64,000 nt of DNA from Brevundimonas sp. (GTDB lineage Bacteria > Pseudomonadota > Alphaproteobacteria > Caulobacterales > Caulobacteraceae). Both the position numbers and the translations under genes were made by a program. Position 1 is the first letter of the stretch, and every line of letters starts with the position of its first letter. The DNA lies in assembly GCF_016742135.1 (NCBI RefSeq), contig NZ_JACVCG010000002.1, positions 558,001-622,000 of the forward strand, given 5' to 3'. The notes under the pieces were generated by a model. It did not search any database, was not told the DNA's origin, and saw nothing but the letters and a program-made list of their open reading frames with translations. Below, in pieces: positions 20,342 through 32,591 of this stretch.

Positions 20342-20384
20342 GATCTATCCGTAAACATGGAAGCCGCGCGGGTCGGCGGCCATA

Positions 20385-20425
20385 AACAAGGGGCGCGTGG
20401 GCCTTCAAAGCCCAACGCGCCCCCG
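20385..20425 (-). terminator. Terminator of the rpsB-tsf operon
   Basis: Read on the minus strand, GGGGCGCGTTGGGC pairs with GCCCACGCGCCCC (one bulged T) around TTTGAAG and is followed by TTGTTTATGG. It is 50 bases after the tsf stop codon and separates rpsB-tsf from the pyrH operon. Confidence 0.75.
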
Positions 20426-20474
20426 TATGCAACGCTCCGATCACAGATCGGAACGGTATTCGACCAATCGGCCC

Positions 20475-21413
20475 TTAGCCGGCGGTCATCGACGCCACTT
20501 CGGCGGCGAAGTCCGGGCCTTCGACCTTTTCAACGCCCTCACCCAGCGCCAGACGGACGAATCCGGCCAGCTTCAGGTTCGAGGAGCCGAGCTCCTTGGC
20601 CGTGTCGGCGACCAGTTGCTCGACAGTGACGTCGGGATTCATGACGAACGGCTGCTTGGACAGCACCACGTCCTTCTGGAACTTGGCGATCTGACCAGAC
20701 ACAATCTTGTCGATCATGTTCTCGGGGCGGCCTTCTTCCCTGGCCTTTTCGGTCAGGACAGCGCGTTCCTTCTCTACGGCCGCGGGATCCAGATCGTCAG
20801 TGTTCAGCGACAGCGGCGCCGTGGCGGCGACGTGCATGGCGATCTTGCGGCCCAGCTCGCGCAGGGCAGCCTTGTCACCCGCGCCTTCCAGCGCGACCAG
20901 CACACCGATGCGACCGACGCCCGGCGACACGGCATTATGGACGTAGGAGGCGACGACGCCTTCGTCGACCGACAGGCGGGCGGCGCGGCGCAGTTGCATG
21001 TTCTCGCCGATCGTGGCGATCAGGCGGGTCACTTCGTCCTGGACCGTCGATCCGCTCTCGAGCGTGGCACCGTGGATGGCCTCCACGGTGTGGTGCTCGA
21101 GGCCCAGTTGGGCGAACGACTTGGCCGCGTCCTGGAACAGGTCGTTGCGGGCCACGAAGTCGGTCTCGGCGTTAAACTCGATGGCAGCACCGATCTCGCC
21201 CTTGCCGTCTTCACGGGTGGCGACGGCCACGAGGCCTTCGGCGGCGACGCGGTCGGCCTTCTTGGCGGCCTTGGACAGGCCCTTGGCGCGCAGCCAGTCG
21301 ATGGCGGCGGTGATGTCACCGTCGGTTTCCTGCAGGGCCTTTTTGCAGTCCATCATGCCCACGCCCGAACGCTCGCGCAGTTCCTTCACGAGGGCGGCGG
21401 TGATCTCGGCCAT
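20475..21413 (-). CDS. tsf: Translation elongation factor Ts
   Basis: Nucleotide exchange factor for EF-Tu. 312 aa. Begins [20 protein letters not shown] with MDCKKAL, the conserved N-terminal module; the core contains [12 protein letters not shown] and the dimerisation part includes VALEGAGDK and AATAPLSLN. The ATG at 21413 is chosen over a TTG two codons upstream because AGGAG lies before it at normal distance and MAEIT is the conserved start. Confidence 0.97.
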   Translation of the reverse strand: MAEITAALVKELRERSGVGMMDCKKALQETDGDITAAIDWLRAKGLSKAAKKADRVAAEGLVAVATREDGKGEIGAAIEFNAETDFVARNDLFQDAAKSFAQLGLEHHTVEAIHGATLESGSTVQDEVTRLIATIGENMQLRRAARLSVDEGVVASYVHNAVSPGVGRIGVLVALEGAGDKAALRELGRKIAMHVAATAPLSLNTDDLDPAAVEKERAVLTEKAREEGRPENMIDKIVSGQIAKFQKDVVLSKQPFVMNPDVTVEQLVADTAKELGSSNLKLAGFVRLALGEGVEKVEGPDFAAEVASMTAG

Positions 21414-21444
21414 GTTCAATCTCCTGATATTCGTAATGCGGGAA

Positions 21445-21469
21445 CGGCCGGGCTGGTTTAGCCCGGCCG
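21445..21469 (-). other. Hairpin between rpsB and tsf (possible attenuator)
   Basis: A perfect 9-base-pair stem, CGGCCGGGC with GCCCGGCCG around a 7-base loop, lies in the rpsB-tsf gap, with a second, weaker hairpin at 21481-21500. A long T tract is missing, so this would be a partial terminator or an RNA-processing structure that sets the rpsB:tsf ratio. Confidence 0.55.
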
Positions 21470-21505
21470 CGTAACAGTTTGGCGGTCGCGGTGAACCGCC
21501 GGGTT

Positions 21506-22414
21506 TCAGGCCTCGGCCTTGTCCGCCTCGGCGGCTTCCGGAGCAGCTTCCTCGGCAGCGGGCGCTTCCTCGGCAGCGGGCGCTTCCTCGGCGGCGATCA
21601 TCTCCTCGGCGACGGGATCGGCGTCCGCCGGTGCGGCTTCGGCCTCAGCCTTGGGGGCCTTGGCGTTCAGGGCCGGCTCGACCGGGGGGGCTTCCGAGGC
21701 ACCGATGTCGATACCCGAGGCCGACTGACCGGCGGCCAGCCCGTCCAGGACAGCGTCGGCGATCAGGTCGCAGTAGGTCTGGATGGCACGGGCGGCGTCG
21801 TCATTGCCCGGGATGGGATAGGTGATGCCGTCGGGATCGCAGTTGGTGTCGAGGATGGCGATCACCGGAATGTTCAGCTTGCGGGCTTCCAGGATGGCGA
21901 TCGCTTCCTTGTTGGTGTCGATCACGAACATGATGTCCGGCAGGCCGCCCATGTCCTTGATCCCGCCCAGCGACAGCTCCAGTTTGTCGCGCTCGCGGGT
22001 CAGGGTCAGCAGTTCCTTCTTCTGGCGGCCTTCGCCACCGGTTTCCAGAAGGGCGTCCAGTTCGCGCAGGCGCTGGATCGAACCGGACACGGTCTTCCAG
22101 TTGGTCAGGGTACCGCCGAGCCAGCGGTTGTTCATATAGTACTGGGCGCAGCGCTTGGCGGCCTCGGCCACCGGATCCGACGCCTGACGCTTGGTGCCCA
22201 CGAACAGCACGCGGCCGCCCTTGGCGGCAACATCGCGCACGGCGACCAGCGCCTGGTGCAGCAGCGGGATCGACTGCGACAGGTCGATGATGTGGATGTT
22301 GGAGCGCGAGCCGAAGATGTAGCGCTCCATCTTCGGGTTCCAGCGGTGGGTCTGGTGGCCGAAGTGGGCGCCCGCTTCCAGCAGGGTGCGCATCGAGAAT
22401 TCAGGCAGAGCCAT
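21506..22414 (-). CDS. rpsB: 30S ribosomal protein S2 with acidic C-terminal tail
   Basis: 302 aa; the S2 core occupies about residues 1-245 ([102 protein letters not shown]). The remaining 55 or so residues are a low-complexity Ala/Glu tail with repeated EEAPAA units. S2 tails of this sort are known in alphaproteobacteria but vary in length. The start at 22414 is the conserved one; a TTG-initiated longer frame adds residues with no family support. Followed by tsf after 92 bases. Confidence 0.96.
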   Translation of the reverse strand: MALPEFSMRTLLEAGAHFGHQTHRWNPKMERYIFGSRSNIHIIDLSQSIPLLHQALVAVRDVAAKGGRVLFVGTKRQASDPVAEAAKRCAQYYMNNRWLGGTLTNWKTVSGSIQRLRELDALLETGGEGRQKKELLTLTRERDKLELSLGGIKDMGGLPDIMFVIDTNKEAIAILEARKLNIPVIAILDTNCDPDGITYPIPGNDDAARAIQTYCDLIADAVLDGLAAGQSASGIDIGASEAPPVEPALNAKAPKAEAEAAPADADPVAEEMIAAEEAPAAEEAPAAEEAAPEAAEADKAEA

Positions 22415-22539
22415 GATCGTGTCGTCCTTTTTCCGATTCAATCCGCCGCAGACGGTGAAAAGGACCGACGGGTCCCTCGGAACGGCTCGACCGGGATGTC
22501 TCCCCGGACCGCGCCACGCCTGCGTGTGAAGTGCGCGGG

Positions 22540-22568
22540 CATATAGGCGAGATCGCCGGAAAGGGCAA
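22540..22568 (-). promoter_or_regulatory. rpsB: Candidate housekeeping promoter of rpsB-tsf
   Basis: On the minus strand TTGCCC (22563-22568) and TATATG (22540-22545, within CTATATG) are separated by 17 bases, about 125 bases upstream of the rpsB ATG. This fits a sigma-70-type promoter and leaves a leader of roughly 120 bases. Confidence 0.5.
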
Positions 22569-22592
22569 GCGCCCGGCTCCCACGCGGGACGA

Positions 22593-22954
22593 TCAGACCT
22601 TGTTCAGCCCGTCGAAGCGGATCGTCTCGAGAGTCCAGGGCTCGATGTCATCGAGGGTGCGGACGTTGACGGCGATCATGTCGCGACCATCCGGGGACTT
22701 TCCGGCCCCGAAGGGCTCGACGCCGCATACCCGGCAGAACCGGTGGCTGATCACATGCCGGTTGAATAGATATTCGCTCAACCGGTCCTCGCCCCGGATC
22801 AGGCGAAACGCGTCGGGCGTGACGAAACCCAGCATCAGCCCCTTGCGATAGCAGTGGGTGCAGTTGCACTCGATCACGCCCGACAGGTCCATATCGGCTT
22901 CGAAAGCCACCGCCCCGCAGTGGCAGGACCCCTTGTGGGTTGTCGCCTCGCTCA

Positions 22955-22955
<1 letters not shown>
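22593..22955 (-). CDS. GFA/CENP-V-fold zinc protein
   Basis: 120 aa. The pattern of cysteines, [12 protein letters not shown], then [10 protein letters not shown] and [11 protein letters not shown], defines the glutathione-dependent formaldehyde-activating (GFA/CENP-V) family, which binds two zinc ions. Few members have a proven reaction; formaldehyde-glutathione condensation was originally proposed. The ATG overlaps the dnaE stop as TGATG, so it is the downstream gene of the dnaE transcript. No functional link to replication is obvious. Confidence 0.85.
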
Positions 22956-26416
<3,461 letters not shown>

Positions 26417-26526
26417 CGACCGTCTCCCTGGCCCGCAGCCCACACATCCGATGACTATGGAAGGATTCTGGCCTCAAGAACCCCGCCCGTTCCAATCCAT
26501 CCCCAGCCGCGCGACAGGTCGGTGGA

Positions 26527-26616
26527 TCAATAGGCCAGCAGCGCCGCCTGCCAGGCCATCCAGACAAAGCCGCCGCAGGATGCCAGTGACAAAACTTCCC
26601 GAACCCAGCGCGCCAT
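26527..26616 (-). CDS. sidA: SidA-like 29-residue SOS cell-division inhibitor
   Basis: A 29-codon gene. It starts MARWVREVLSLAS, then has a hydrophobic stretch from about residue 10 to the end (CGGFVWMAWQAALLAY), so it should be a single-span inner-membrane peptide. GAGG is placed 7 bases before the ATG. In Caulobacter crescentus SidA is a 29-residue LexA-controlled membrane protein that blocks division through FtsW/FtsN. Length, membrane topology, location next to dnaE and two LexA boxes over the promoter all agree. I infer orthology from these features without having an alignment. It would be missed by length cut-offs in automatic annotation. Confidence 0.8.
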   Translation of the reverse strand: MARWVREVLSLASCGGFVWMAWQAALLAY

Positions 26617-26634
26617 GATCAACCTCGTGATAAT

Positions 26635-26675
26635 GTTCTGCGTCTGTTCTATGTTCTGCTTACGTTCTTTGTCAA
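26635..26675 (-). promoter_or_regulatory. sidA: SOS promoter with two tandem LexA boxes
   Basis: Two perfect alphaproteobacterial LexA sites, GTTC-N7-GTTC, lie at 26635-26649 and 26653-26667, offset by 18 bases. On the minus strand TTGACA (26670-26675) is the -35; the upstream box fills the spacer and the downstream box covers the -10 region (TAGAAC). LexA bound here would block RNA polymerase fully. The ATG of the 29-codon gene is 19 bases from the nearer box. Confidence 0.88.
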
Positions 26676-26700
26676 CCGGATTTGCCCAACCTTTTTCGTG

Positions 26701-26718
26701 CCGCCCGGCTCCGGGCGG
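26701..26718. other. GC-rich hairpin after the short-chain dehydrogenase gene
   Basis: CCGCCCGG and CCGGGCGG form an almost loopless palindrome 24 bases after the stop of the dehydrogenase gene. No T tract follows on the minus strand, so it is not a good intrinsic terminator, though it may slow polymerase before the SOS promoter. Confidence 0.35.
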
Positions 26719-26742
26719 GAGGACGCGGCAGACGAACCGACT

Positions 26743-27600
26743 TCAGCCGATTTTGACGCCGGGCGGCGGCACACTGTCCGCCGGAACGAAGAAGTCGGGC
26801 ATCAGCGGCTTGCTCGGATCGACGCGATAGATGTCGAAGTCCCGCACGCCCTGCTCGTAGAGGAAGCTGTCGTCGATCAGGAAGCGGCCCGTATTCTGGC
26901 GCGCCGGCAGACAGAACAGGGCGTGGGCCGCGTCGGCCAGAATCTCGGGCGTGCGGCAATGGGCCAGGCCCTCCCTGCCCGTCAGGGCAAACTCAATGGC
27001 CGCCGTGGCCACGGCCGTACGCGGCCACAGGGCATTGAAGGCAATGCCGTCGCCCTTGAACTCCTCGGCCATGCCCAGCATCGCGAGGCTCATATTGTAC
27101 TTGGCCATCGAATAGGCGACGTGCGAGCCGAACCAGTGCGGCGACAGGTCCAGCGGCGGCGACAGCGCCAGCACATGCGGATTGGCCGCCTGCTTCAGAT
27201 GCGGAATACAGGCCTTCGACACCAGAAAGGTGCCGCGCCCGTTGACCTGGTGCATCAGGTCGTAGCGCTTCATGTCGGTGGTCAGCGTCCCGGTCAACTG
27301 GATGGCCGAGGCATTGTTCACGCAGATGTCGATGCCGCCGAACCGATCGACCGTGGCCTCGACCGCCGCCATGACAGAGTCCTCGCTCCGCACATCCACC
27401 ACCAGCGGCAGGGCCTTGCCGCCCGCCGCCTCGATCTCCTCGGCAGCGGAATAGATGGTCCCGGGCAGGTGTTTGTGCGCCTCGGTGGTCTTGGCGGCGA
27501 TGACGACATTGGCACCGTCCCGGGCGGCCCGCAGGCCGATGGCAAGACCGATTCCGCGGCTGGCCCCCGTGATGAACAGGGTTTTTCCATTGAGCGACAT
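26743..27600 (-). CDS. Short-chain dehydrogenase/reductase, HSDL2-like
   Basis: 285 aa. Cofactor site TGASRGIGLAIGLR near the N-terminus, NNASAIQ after strand 4, and the catalytic YSMAK near residue 160; a Ser precedes it in LALSPPLDL. The insert AAKTTEAHKHLPGTIYSAAEE is characteristic of the HSDL2-like subgroup, thought to act on fatty acyl or steroid substrates. The ATG at 27600 (MSLNGKTLFITGAS) is preferred to one seven codons upstream. Divergent from the dienoyl-CoA isomerase gene, which fits a role in fatty acid breakdown, but the substrate is unknown. Confidence 0.85.
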   Translation of the reverse strand: MSLNGKTLFITGASRGIGLAIGLRAARDGANVVIAAKTTEAHKHLPGTIYSAAEEIEAAGGKALPLVVDVRSEDSVMAAVEATVDRFGGIDICVNNASAIQLTGTLTTDMKRYDLMHQVNGRGTFLVSKACIPHLKQAANPHVLALSPPLDLSPHWFGSHVAYSMAKYNMSLAMLGMAEEFKGDGIAFNALWPRTAVATAAIEFALTGREGLAHCRTPEILADAAHALFCLPARQNTGRFLIDDSFLYEQGVRDFDIYRVDPSKPLMPDFFVPADSVPPPGVKIG

Positions 27601-27674
27601 CGTCAGGGCCCTCCAGTGCATTTCGATGGAAAACCGATAGCATCGGCTTTACCTCCAATCGCGATGGCACTGAC

Positions 27675-28505
27675 ATGACCGAGACCCAGCCCTTTCAGAT
27701 CACCCGCGAGGGAGCCGTGGCCCACCTGAGGCTGTCACGCCCGGAAGCGTCCAATGCGCTGGACATGCGCTTCTGGGCGGGGCTGGGACCGGCCCTGAAA
27801 GACCTGGACGCCACCGGTGAGGTGCGCGCCATGGTCCTGTCGGGCGAAGGACGGAACTTCTGCGCCGGCATGGACATCTCCGTCTTCACCGGTGGTGCCA
27901 TCATGGGCACGGATACCGCCGCCGAGCGGCAGGCCTTCCACCAGGCCGCGCGCGACCTGCAGGACGCCCTGTCGATGCTGGAGCGGGTGCGCTTTCCGGT
28001 GATCGCCGCAGTCCAGGGGGCCTGCGTGGGAGCCGGGCTGGACATGATCGCCGCCTGCGACCTGCGGCTTGCCTCGGCGGAGGCCTATTTCCGTATCGAG
28101 GAGATCAACATCGGCATGATGGCCGACGTCGGCAGCCTGCAGCGCCTGCCCCGGCTGCTGCCCGAGGGCGTGGTGCGAGAACTGGCCTATCTGGGGACAA
28201 GCCTGACGGCCGGGCGTGCGGAGCGCCTCGGCTTCGTCAATGCCGTCCTGCCCGACGCCGATGCCCTGCAGGCCGCCGCCATTGAGATGGCGCAGGCGAT
28301 CGCCGCCAAGGCCCCACTGGCGATCTCGGGGTCCAAGGCCGCCATCACTTATGCGCGCGACCATACTGTGGCTGACGGACTGGAATGGGCCGCGGTCATG
28401 CAGGGCTCGATCTGGAACACCGCAGACATCCTGGGTGCCATTCAGGCCCGGGCCACGAAGAGTCCGGCCCGGTTCGCCGATCTCAAACCCTATCCGAAGC
28501 CGTGA
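27675..28505 (+). CDS. Crotonase-family protein, dienoyl-CoA-isomerase-like
   Basis: 276 aa. Oxyanion-hole segments ALDMRFW and GEGRNFCAGMDIS, and GACVGAGLDMIAACDLRL, are of the enoyl-CoA hydratase/isomerase superfamily. The active-site block FRIEEINIGMMADVGSLQRLP matches the ECH1 type (delta3,5-delta2,4-dienoyl-CoA isomerase), with acidic residues at both positions used by that enzyme (Glu and Asp eight residues apart) and a third Asp in GLDMIAACD. It would help degrade unsaturated fatty acids with odd-numbered double bonds. Its stop is four bases from that of convergent lolD. Confidence 0.82.
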   Translation: MTETQPFQITREGAVAHLRLSRPEASNALDMRFWAGLGPALKDLDATGEVRAMVLSGEGRNFCAGMDISVFTGGAIMGTDTAAERQAFHQAARDLQDALSMLERVRFPVIAAVQGACVGAGLDMIAACDLRLASAEAYFRIEEINIGMMADVGSLQRLPRLLPEGVVRELAYLGTSLTAGRAERLGFVNAVLPDADALQAAAIEMAQAIAAKAPLAISGSKAAITYARDHTVADGLEWAAVMQGSIWNTADILGAIQARATKSPARFADLKPYPKP

Positions 28506-28509
28506 TCGC

Positions 28510-29220
28510 TCAGTAGGCGTGGCTTTCCGCCGGCCGCTCTTCCAGATGGCCGTCCTTCAGCGCAAAGACGCGGTCCATATGGCCGGCCAATTCCATGTTG
28601 TGGGTGGCGATCAGGGCCGCGACGCCGGACTTCTTGGCCAGATCGTGCAGCGCCTCGAACACCGTCTGGCTGGTGGTCGGATCCAAGTTGCCTGTCGGCT
28701 CATCGGCCAGGAGCAGGCGCGGTCGGTTGGCAAGCGCCCTGGCCACGGCGACCCGCTGGCGCTCTCCCCCCGACAGCTGCGATGGCTGATGGGTCAGCCG
28801 ATCGGCCAGCCCCAGGGCCTCCAGCAGTTCCTCGGCCCGCTCGCGCGCAGCTCCCAGCCGGTGTCCCGCGATGCGGAGCGGCAGGGCGACGTTATCCCGG
28901 GCATCAAACTCCGGCAGCAAGTGATGGAATTGATAGACGAAACCGATCCGCGCCAGACGGATGTGGGTGCGCGCCCGCTCGGGCAGGCCGCCCACGGCCT
29001 CCCCGTCGATCCGCACCTCGCCCGAGGTGGGGTGCTCGAGCAGACCGGCGGCATGCAACAGGCTGGACTTTCCAGACCCCGACGGCCCGATCAGGCCGAC
29101 AATCTCGCCCGCCCGGACATCCAGATTGACGCCGCGCAGGACCGTCAGCCCGCCGGCCGCGGTCTCATAGGTCCGGGTCAGGTCGTGCACGGACAGCACG
29201 GGCGGCGTGGGGCTATTCAT
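28510..29220 (-). CDS. lolD: Lipoprotein-releasing ABC transporter ATPase LolD
   Basis: Powers release of outer-membrane lipoproteins from the inner membrane to LolA. 236 aa with Walker A GPSGSGKSS, Q-loop FVYQFHHLLPEF (the FHHLL is typical of LolD), signature LSGGERQRVAVARAL and Walker B LLLADEPTGNLD. Overlaps lolC by eight bases and is the last gene of the 24-kb transcription unit. Confidence 0.95.
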   Translation of the reverse strand: MNSPTPPVLSVHDLTRTYETAAGGLTVLRGVNLDVRAGEIVGLIGPSGSGKSSLLHAAGLLEHPTSGEVRIDGEAVGGLPERARTHIRLARIGFVYQFHHLLPEFDARDNVALPLRIAGHRLGAARERAEELLEALGLADRLTHQPSQLSGGERQRVAVARALANRPRLLLADEPTGNLDPTTSQTVFEALHDLAKKSGVAALIATHNMELAGHMDRVFALKDGHLEERPAESHAY

Positions 29221-30511
29221 AGCGAAGGGCCTCCACCGGATCGAGGCGCGCCGCCTGCCACGACGGGATCAAGCCGGCCACGCAACTCATGAAGAAAGAC
29301 CACATCGCCACCCAGAACACGTCAACGGGATCCACCAGGGCCGGGACAGCGTCCAGCATATAGACGTCGGCATTGAACAGCTCGACCTGGAAGACCCACT
29401 CCAGGAAGTGTTGGATGGTCCCGATGTTCAGGCAGAACAGCAGACCCAGCACCAGACCCGTGACCGTGCCCGCCACCCCAATGGCCGCGCCCGAAATGAA
29501 GAAGACCCGCAACATGGATGACTGGCTGGCCCCCACCGTCCGCAGGATGGCGATGTCCCGCGTCTTGTTTTTCACCAGCATGACGATGCCCGAGATGATG
29601 TTGAGCGCGGCGATCGCCACGACGAGGCCGAGGATGATGCTCATCGCCACCCGCTCGACCTTCAGCGCGCCCCAGAAGGCGGCCAGACGATCACGCCAGT
29701 CACTGACCAGATTGCCCTCGCCCACCGCAGCGCGCACCGGGGCCCGGAGGGCCTCCACGCGATCCGGCTCGGCCGTCTTGATTTCGATGATGTCCCACAG
29801 CCCTTCCTTGCCGAAGAACAGCTGCGCCTGCTCCAGGGGCATGAAGACAAAGGCCCGGTCGTAGTCCGCCGTGCCCGAGCTGAAGATGCCGCCGACCACA
29901 TAGGTCTTGGACAGTCCCCCCAGATTGCCGAAGGCGCTATCTGCCCCCGTAGGCGAATAGAGGGTGATGGGCGAGCCGACCCCGATGCCCAATTCCTCGG
30001 CCAGCGACTTCCCGATCAGGACGTAGTCCCCGCCATAATTCCCCCGGCCGAACATGTCGCGCGCGGTCTGTGACAGGCTGTCATAGACATAGGTCATCGA
30101 GGTCATGTCCTCGGGCCGGATACCGCGCACCAGACCGCCGGTCGCCCGGCCGGACGCCTGGAACATGGCCGGAGACTCGACCAGAGGGGTGACGCTGACG
30201 ATGCCCGGCACCTCGCGTAGTCGCTCAAGCGCCAGATCCCGTTCCGGGTCGTTCAGCACCTGGCCCTGCACATACATGTGCCCGTTGAACGACAGCATGC
30301 GGCTGAGCAGCTCCGCGCGGAAGCCCGCCATGATGCTCATCACCACGATCAGCGCCATGACCGCCAGAGCCACCGCGACGTAGGAGATGATGGCGATCAG
30401 GGCGATGCCGCCCTCCTTGCGCTTGGCGCGCAGGTAGCGCAGCGCCAGCCCGATCTCCCAGGCGGAGAACGGCCCGGCCGGCTTCGGGGTCTTGCCGCCG
30501 ATCCTGGTCAT
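29213..30511 (-). CDS. lolC: Lipoprotein-releasing ABC transporter permease
   Basis: 432 aa with one N-terminal membrane helix (about 35-65), a large periplasmic domain (about 70-280), and three C-terminal helices (about 285-420), the LolC/LolE layout. Motifs: [20 protein letters not shown] at the N-terminus and [18 protein letters not shown] before the last helices. Only one permease gene is present in this operon; alphaproteobacteria often have a single LolC/E hybrid (sometimes called LolF). Its start overlaps the proS stop as ATGA. Confidence 0.92.
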   Translation of the reverse strand: MTRIGGKTPKPAGPFSAWEIGLALRYLRAKRKEGGIALIAIISYVAVALAVMALIVVMSIMAGFRAELLSRMLSFNGHMYVQGQVLNDPERDLALERLREVPGIVSVTPLVESPAMFQASGRATGGLVRGIRPEDMTSMTYVYDSLSQTARDMFGRGNYGGDYVLIGKSLAEELGIGVGSPITLYSPTGADSAFGNLGGLSKTYVVGGIFSSGTADYDRAFVFMPLEQAQLFFGKEGLWDIIEIKTAEPDRVEALRAPVRAAVGEGNLVSDWRDRLAAFWGALKVERVAMSIILGLVVAIAALNIISGIVMLVKNKTRDIAILRTVGASQSSMLRVFFISGAAIGVAGTVTGLVLGLLFCLNIGTIQHFLEWVFQVELFNADVYMLDAVPALVDPVDVFWVAMWSFFMSCVAGLIPSWQAARLDPVEALRYE

Positions 30512-31830
30512 GCGGTCAGCCGGGCAATGGCCTCATCGAGAGGCACGCTCAGCTTCTCGCCGGTCGCCCGGCGCTTCAGCTCCACGACGCCGTCCGCCAG
30601 TCCCTTGGGGCCGATGGTCAGCTGCCACGGAATGCCGATCAGGTCGGCGGTGGCGAACTTGCCGCCCGGGCGCTCGTCGGTGTCGTCGTAGAGCACCTCC
30701 TTGCCGAGCGCTTCCAGACGACCGACCGCCTCCTCGCACGCGTTGCAGACGCCCTCGTCGCTGGCCCGCAGGTTGATTACGACGACATCGAACGGCGCCA
30801 CGGCGTCGGGCCAGATGATGCCGGAGGCGTCATGGCTGGCCTCGATGATGGCGCCCAGCAGGCGGGAGACGCCCACGCCATAGCTGCCCATATGGACATC
30901 GGCGTCGCGCCCGTCGGGGCCCTGGACCCGGGCCTTCATGGGCGTCGAATATTTGGTGCCGAAATAGAAGATGTGCCCGACCTCAATGCCGCGCGCGGTC
31001 AGGCGGTCGCCCTCGGCAGTCTCGGCCTCAAAACGGGCCGCCTCGTGCATCTCCTCGGTCGCCGCATAGAGGGCGGTCCGCTGGTCGACGATGGACTGCA
31101 GGTCATTCCAGTCGACATCCCCGCCCGGAGCCGGCATCTCGACCAGCTTGCGGTCGCAGAACACCTGGCTTTCGCCGGTGTCCGCCAGAACGATGAACTC
31201 GTGGCTGAGATCGCCACCGATCGGGCCGGTATCGGCGCGCATGGGCACGGCCTTCAGCCCCATGCGGGCAAAGGTGTTGAGATACGCCACGAACATGCGG
31301 TTGTAGGCCTTGCGGGCCGAGGCCTCGTCCAGATCGAAGGAATAGGCATCCTTCATCAGGAATTCGCGCCCGCGCATGACACCGAACCGCGGACGGCGCT
31401 CGTCCCTGAACTTCCACTGGATGTGAAACAGGTTCAGCGGCAGCGACTTGTAGCTCTTCACATAGGCCCGGAAGATGTCGGTGATCATCTCCTCATTGGT
31501 GGGGCCGTACAGCAGCTCACGCTCGTGCCGGTCCTTGATGCGCAACATCTCGGGACCATAGGCGTCATAGCGGCCCGACTCGCGCCAGAGGTCGGCCAGC
31601 TGCAGCGTCGGCATCAGCAGCTCGACGGCCCCGGCCCGTTCCTGTTCCTCGCGCACAATCTGCTCGATGCGCCGAAGCACGCGCAGCCCCAGCGGCAGCC
31701 AGGCATAGATGCCGGCGGCCTCCTGACGGATCAGACCCGCCCGCAGCATCAGCTGATGCGAGACGATCTGGGCGTCGGCGGGCGCCTCTTTCAGCGTGGG
31801 CAGGAAATAGCGCGACAGGCGCATGGGCAC
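30508..31830 (-). CDS. proS: Prolyl-tRNA synthetase (short alphaproteobacterial form)
   Basis: Charges tRNA-Pro. 440 aa, well short of the 570 aa of E. coli ProRS because the editing insertion between motifs 2 and 3 is missing. Class II motifs: [20 protein letters not shown] (motif 1), [25 protein letters not shown] (motif 2 region) and [16 protein letters not shown] (motif 3), then the anticodon-binding domain with [12 protein letters not shown]. The lack of the insertion means mischarged Ala-tRNA-Pro needs a separate ProXp-type editing protein. Starts 78 bases after the DUF1467 gene. Confidence 0.96.
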   Translation of the reverse strand: MPMRLSRYFLPTLKEAPADAQIVSHQLMLRAGLIRQEAAGIYAWLPLGLRVLRRIEQIVREEQERAGAVELLMPTLQLADLWRESGRYDAYGPEMLRIKDRHERELLYGPTNEEMITDIFRAYVKSYKSLPLNLFHIQWKFRDERRPRFGVMRGREFLMKDAYSFDLDEASARKAYNRMFVAYLNTFARMGLKAVPMRADTGPIGGDLSHEFIVLADTGESQVFCDRKLVEMPAPGGDVDWNDLQSIVDQRTALYAATEEMHEAARFEAETAEGDRLTARGIEVGHIFYFGTKYSTPMKARVQGPDGRDADVHMGSYGVGVSRLLGAIIEASHDASGIIWPDAVAPFDVVVINLRASDEGVCNACEEAVGRLEALGKEVLYDDTDERPGGKFATADLIGIPWQLTIGPKGLADGVVELKRRATGEKLSVPLDEAIARLTA

Positions 31831-31908
31831 ATCCGGAAGCGAGCAACAGGGTCAGTCCGTGCTTTAGCCGGGACGGAGGCCCAAAAGCTAGACCAGTCTG
31901 CGGGCAGG

Positions 31909-32166
31909 TTAGGTCCCGCCGACATCCGGCATGGGAACCAGCCCCAGAAAGATGACCACCATGATCACAGCCCACAGGATGGCGCCCACCCAGGTGGTGG
32001 TGATGAACTTCCGCTTCAGGTCCGGCTTGTCGGGCGCACCCCACTGGGCTCCGTCGGTCGGGGGCTTCTGGTCCCGCTGGTTCATGCCAAGCGGCAGGAC
32101 CATGAAGAGCGCCACCCACCAGCAGATGACATAGATGGAAAACATGGTGATCGGCCCGATCGGCAT
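31909..32166 (-). CDS. DUF1467 family small membrane protein
   Basis: 85 aa with two membrane helices, about 5-28 (MFSIYVICWWVALFMVLPLG) and 57-78. The loop NQRDQKPPTDGAQWGAPDKP is characteristic of DUF1467, a family found almost only in alphaproteobacteria and nearly always next to mce or proS. Function unknown. The ATG overlaps the mce stop as TGATG. Confidence 0.88.
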   Translation of the reverse strand: MPIGPITMFSIYVICWWVALFMVLPLGMNQRDQKPPTDGAQWGAPDKPDLKRKFITTTWVGAILWAVIMVVIFLGLVPMPDVGGT

Positions 32167-32591
32167 CAGTGCGCTCCATCCTTCGGCGTTTCCATAAGCT
32201 CGACCAGGACCCCGCCCATATCCTTTGGATGGACGAACAGGATCGGCGTGCCATGCGCCCCGATGCGGGGTTCCCCCGTGCCAAGGATGGTTGCCCCCCT
32301 GGCTCGCAAGGCGTCGCGGGCGGCCAGAATATCCTCGACCTCGAAACAGACATGGTGCTGTCCGCCCTTCGGGTTCCTGGCCAGAAATCCGTGGATCGGG
32401 CTGTCGTCGCCCAGCGGCTCGATCAGCTCGATCTGGCTGTTCGGCAGATCGATGAAGCACACGCGCACGCCTTGCGCCGGCAGGTCGAACGGGTCGTGCG
32501 CCCGGGTCGCTCCCAGCAGGTCGCGGTACATCGCCACGCTGTCGGCAATGGAGGGCGTCGCTACGCCGACATGATTGAGACGACCGATCAT
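32166..32591 (-). CDS. mce: Methylmalonyl-CoA epimerase
   Basis: Interconverts (S)- and (R)-methylmalonyl-CoA in propionate catabolism. 141 aa of the vicinal-oxygen-chelate fold. Metal ligands are His in LNHVGVATPSI, His in GQHHVCFEVEDI and Glu in GVLVELME. The start at 32591 (MIGRLNHVGVA) overlaps the upstream lipoprotein stop as ATGA; a longer frame to 32696 runs into that gene. Confidence 0.93.
   Translation of the reverse strand: MIGRLNHVGVATPSIADSVAMYRDLLGATRAHDPFDLPAQGVRVCFIDLPNSQIELIEPLGDDSPIHGFLARNPKGGQHHVCFEVEDILAARDALRARGATILGTGEPRIGAHGTPILFVHPKDMGGVLVELMETPKDGAH

Noticed and set aside
26478..26492. GAAC-N7-GTTC upstream of dnaE as a further LexA box
   Set aside because: The second half-site is inverted; the alphaproteobacterial box is a direct repeat (GTTC-N7-GTTC), so this is not a match.
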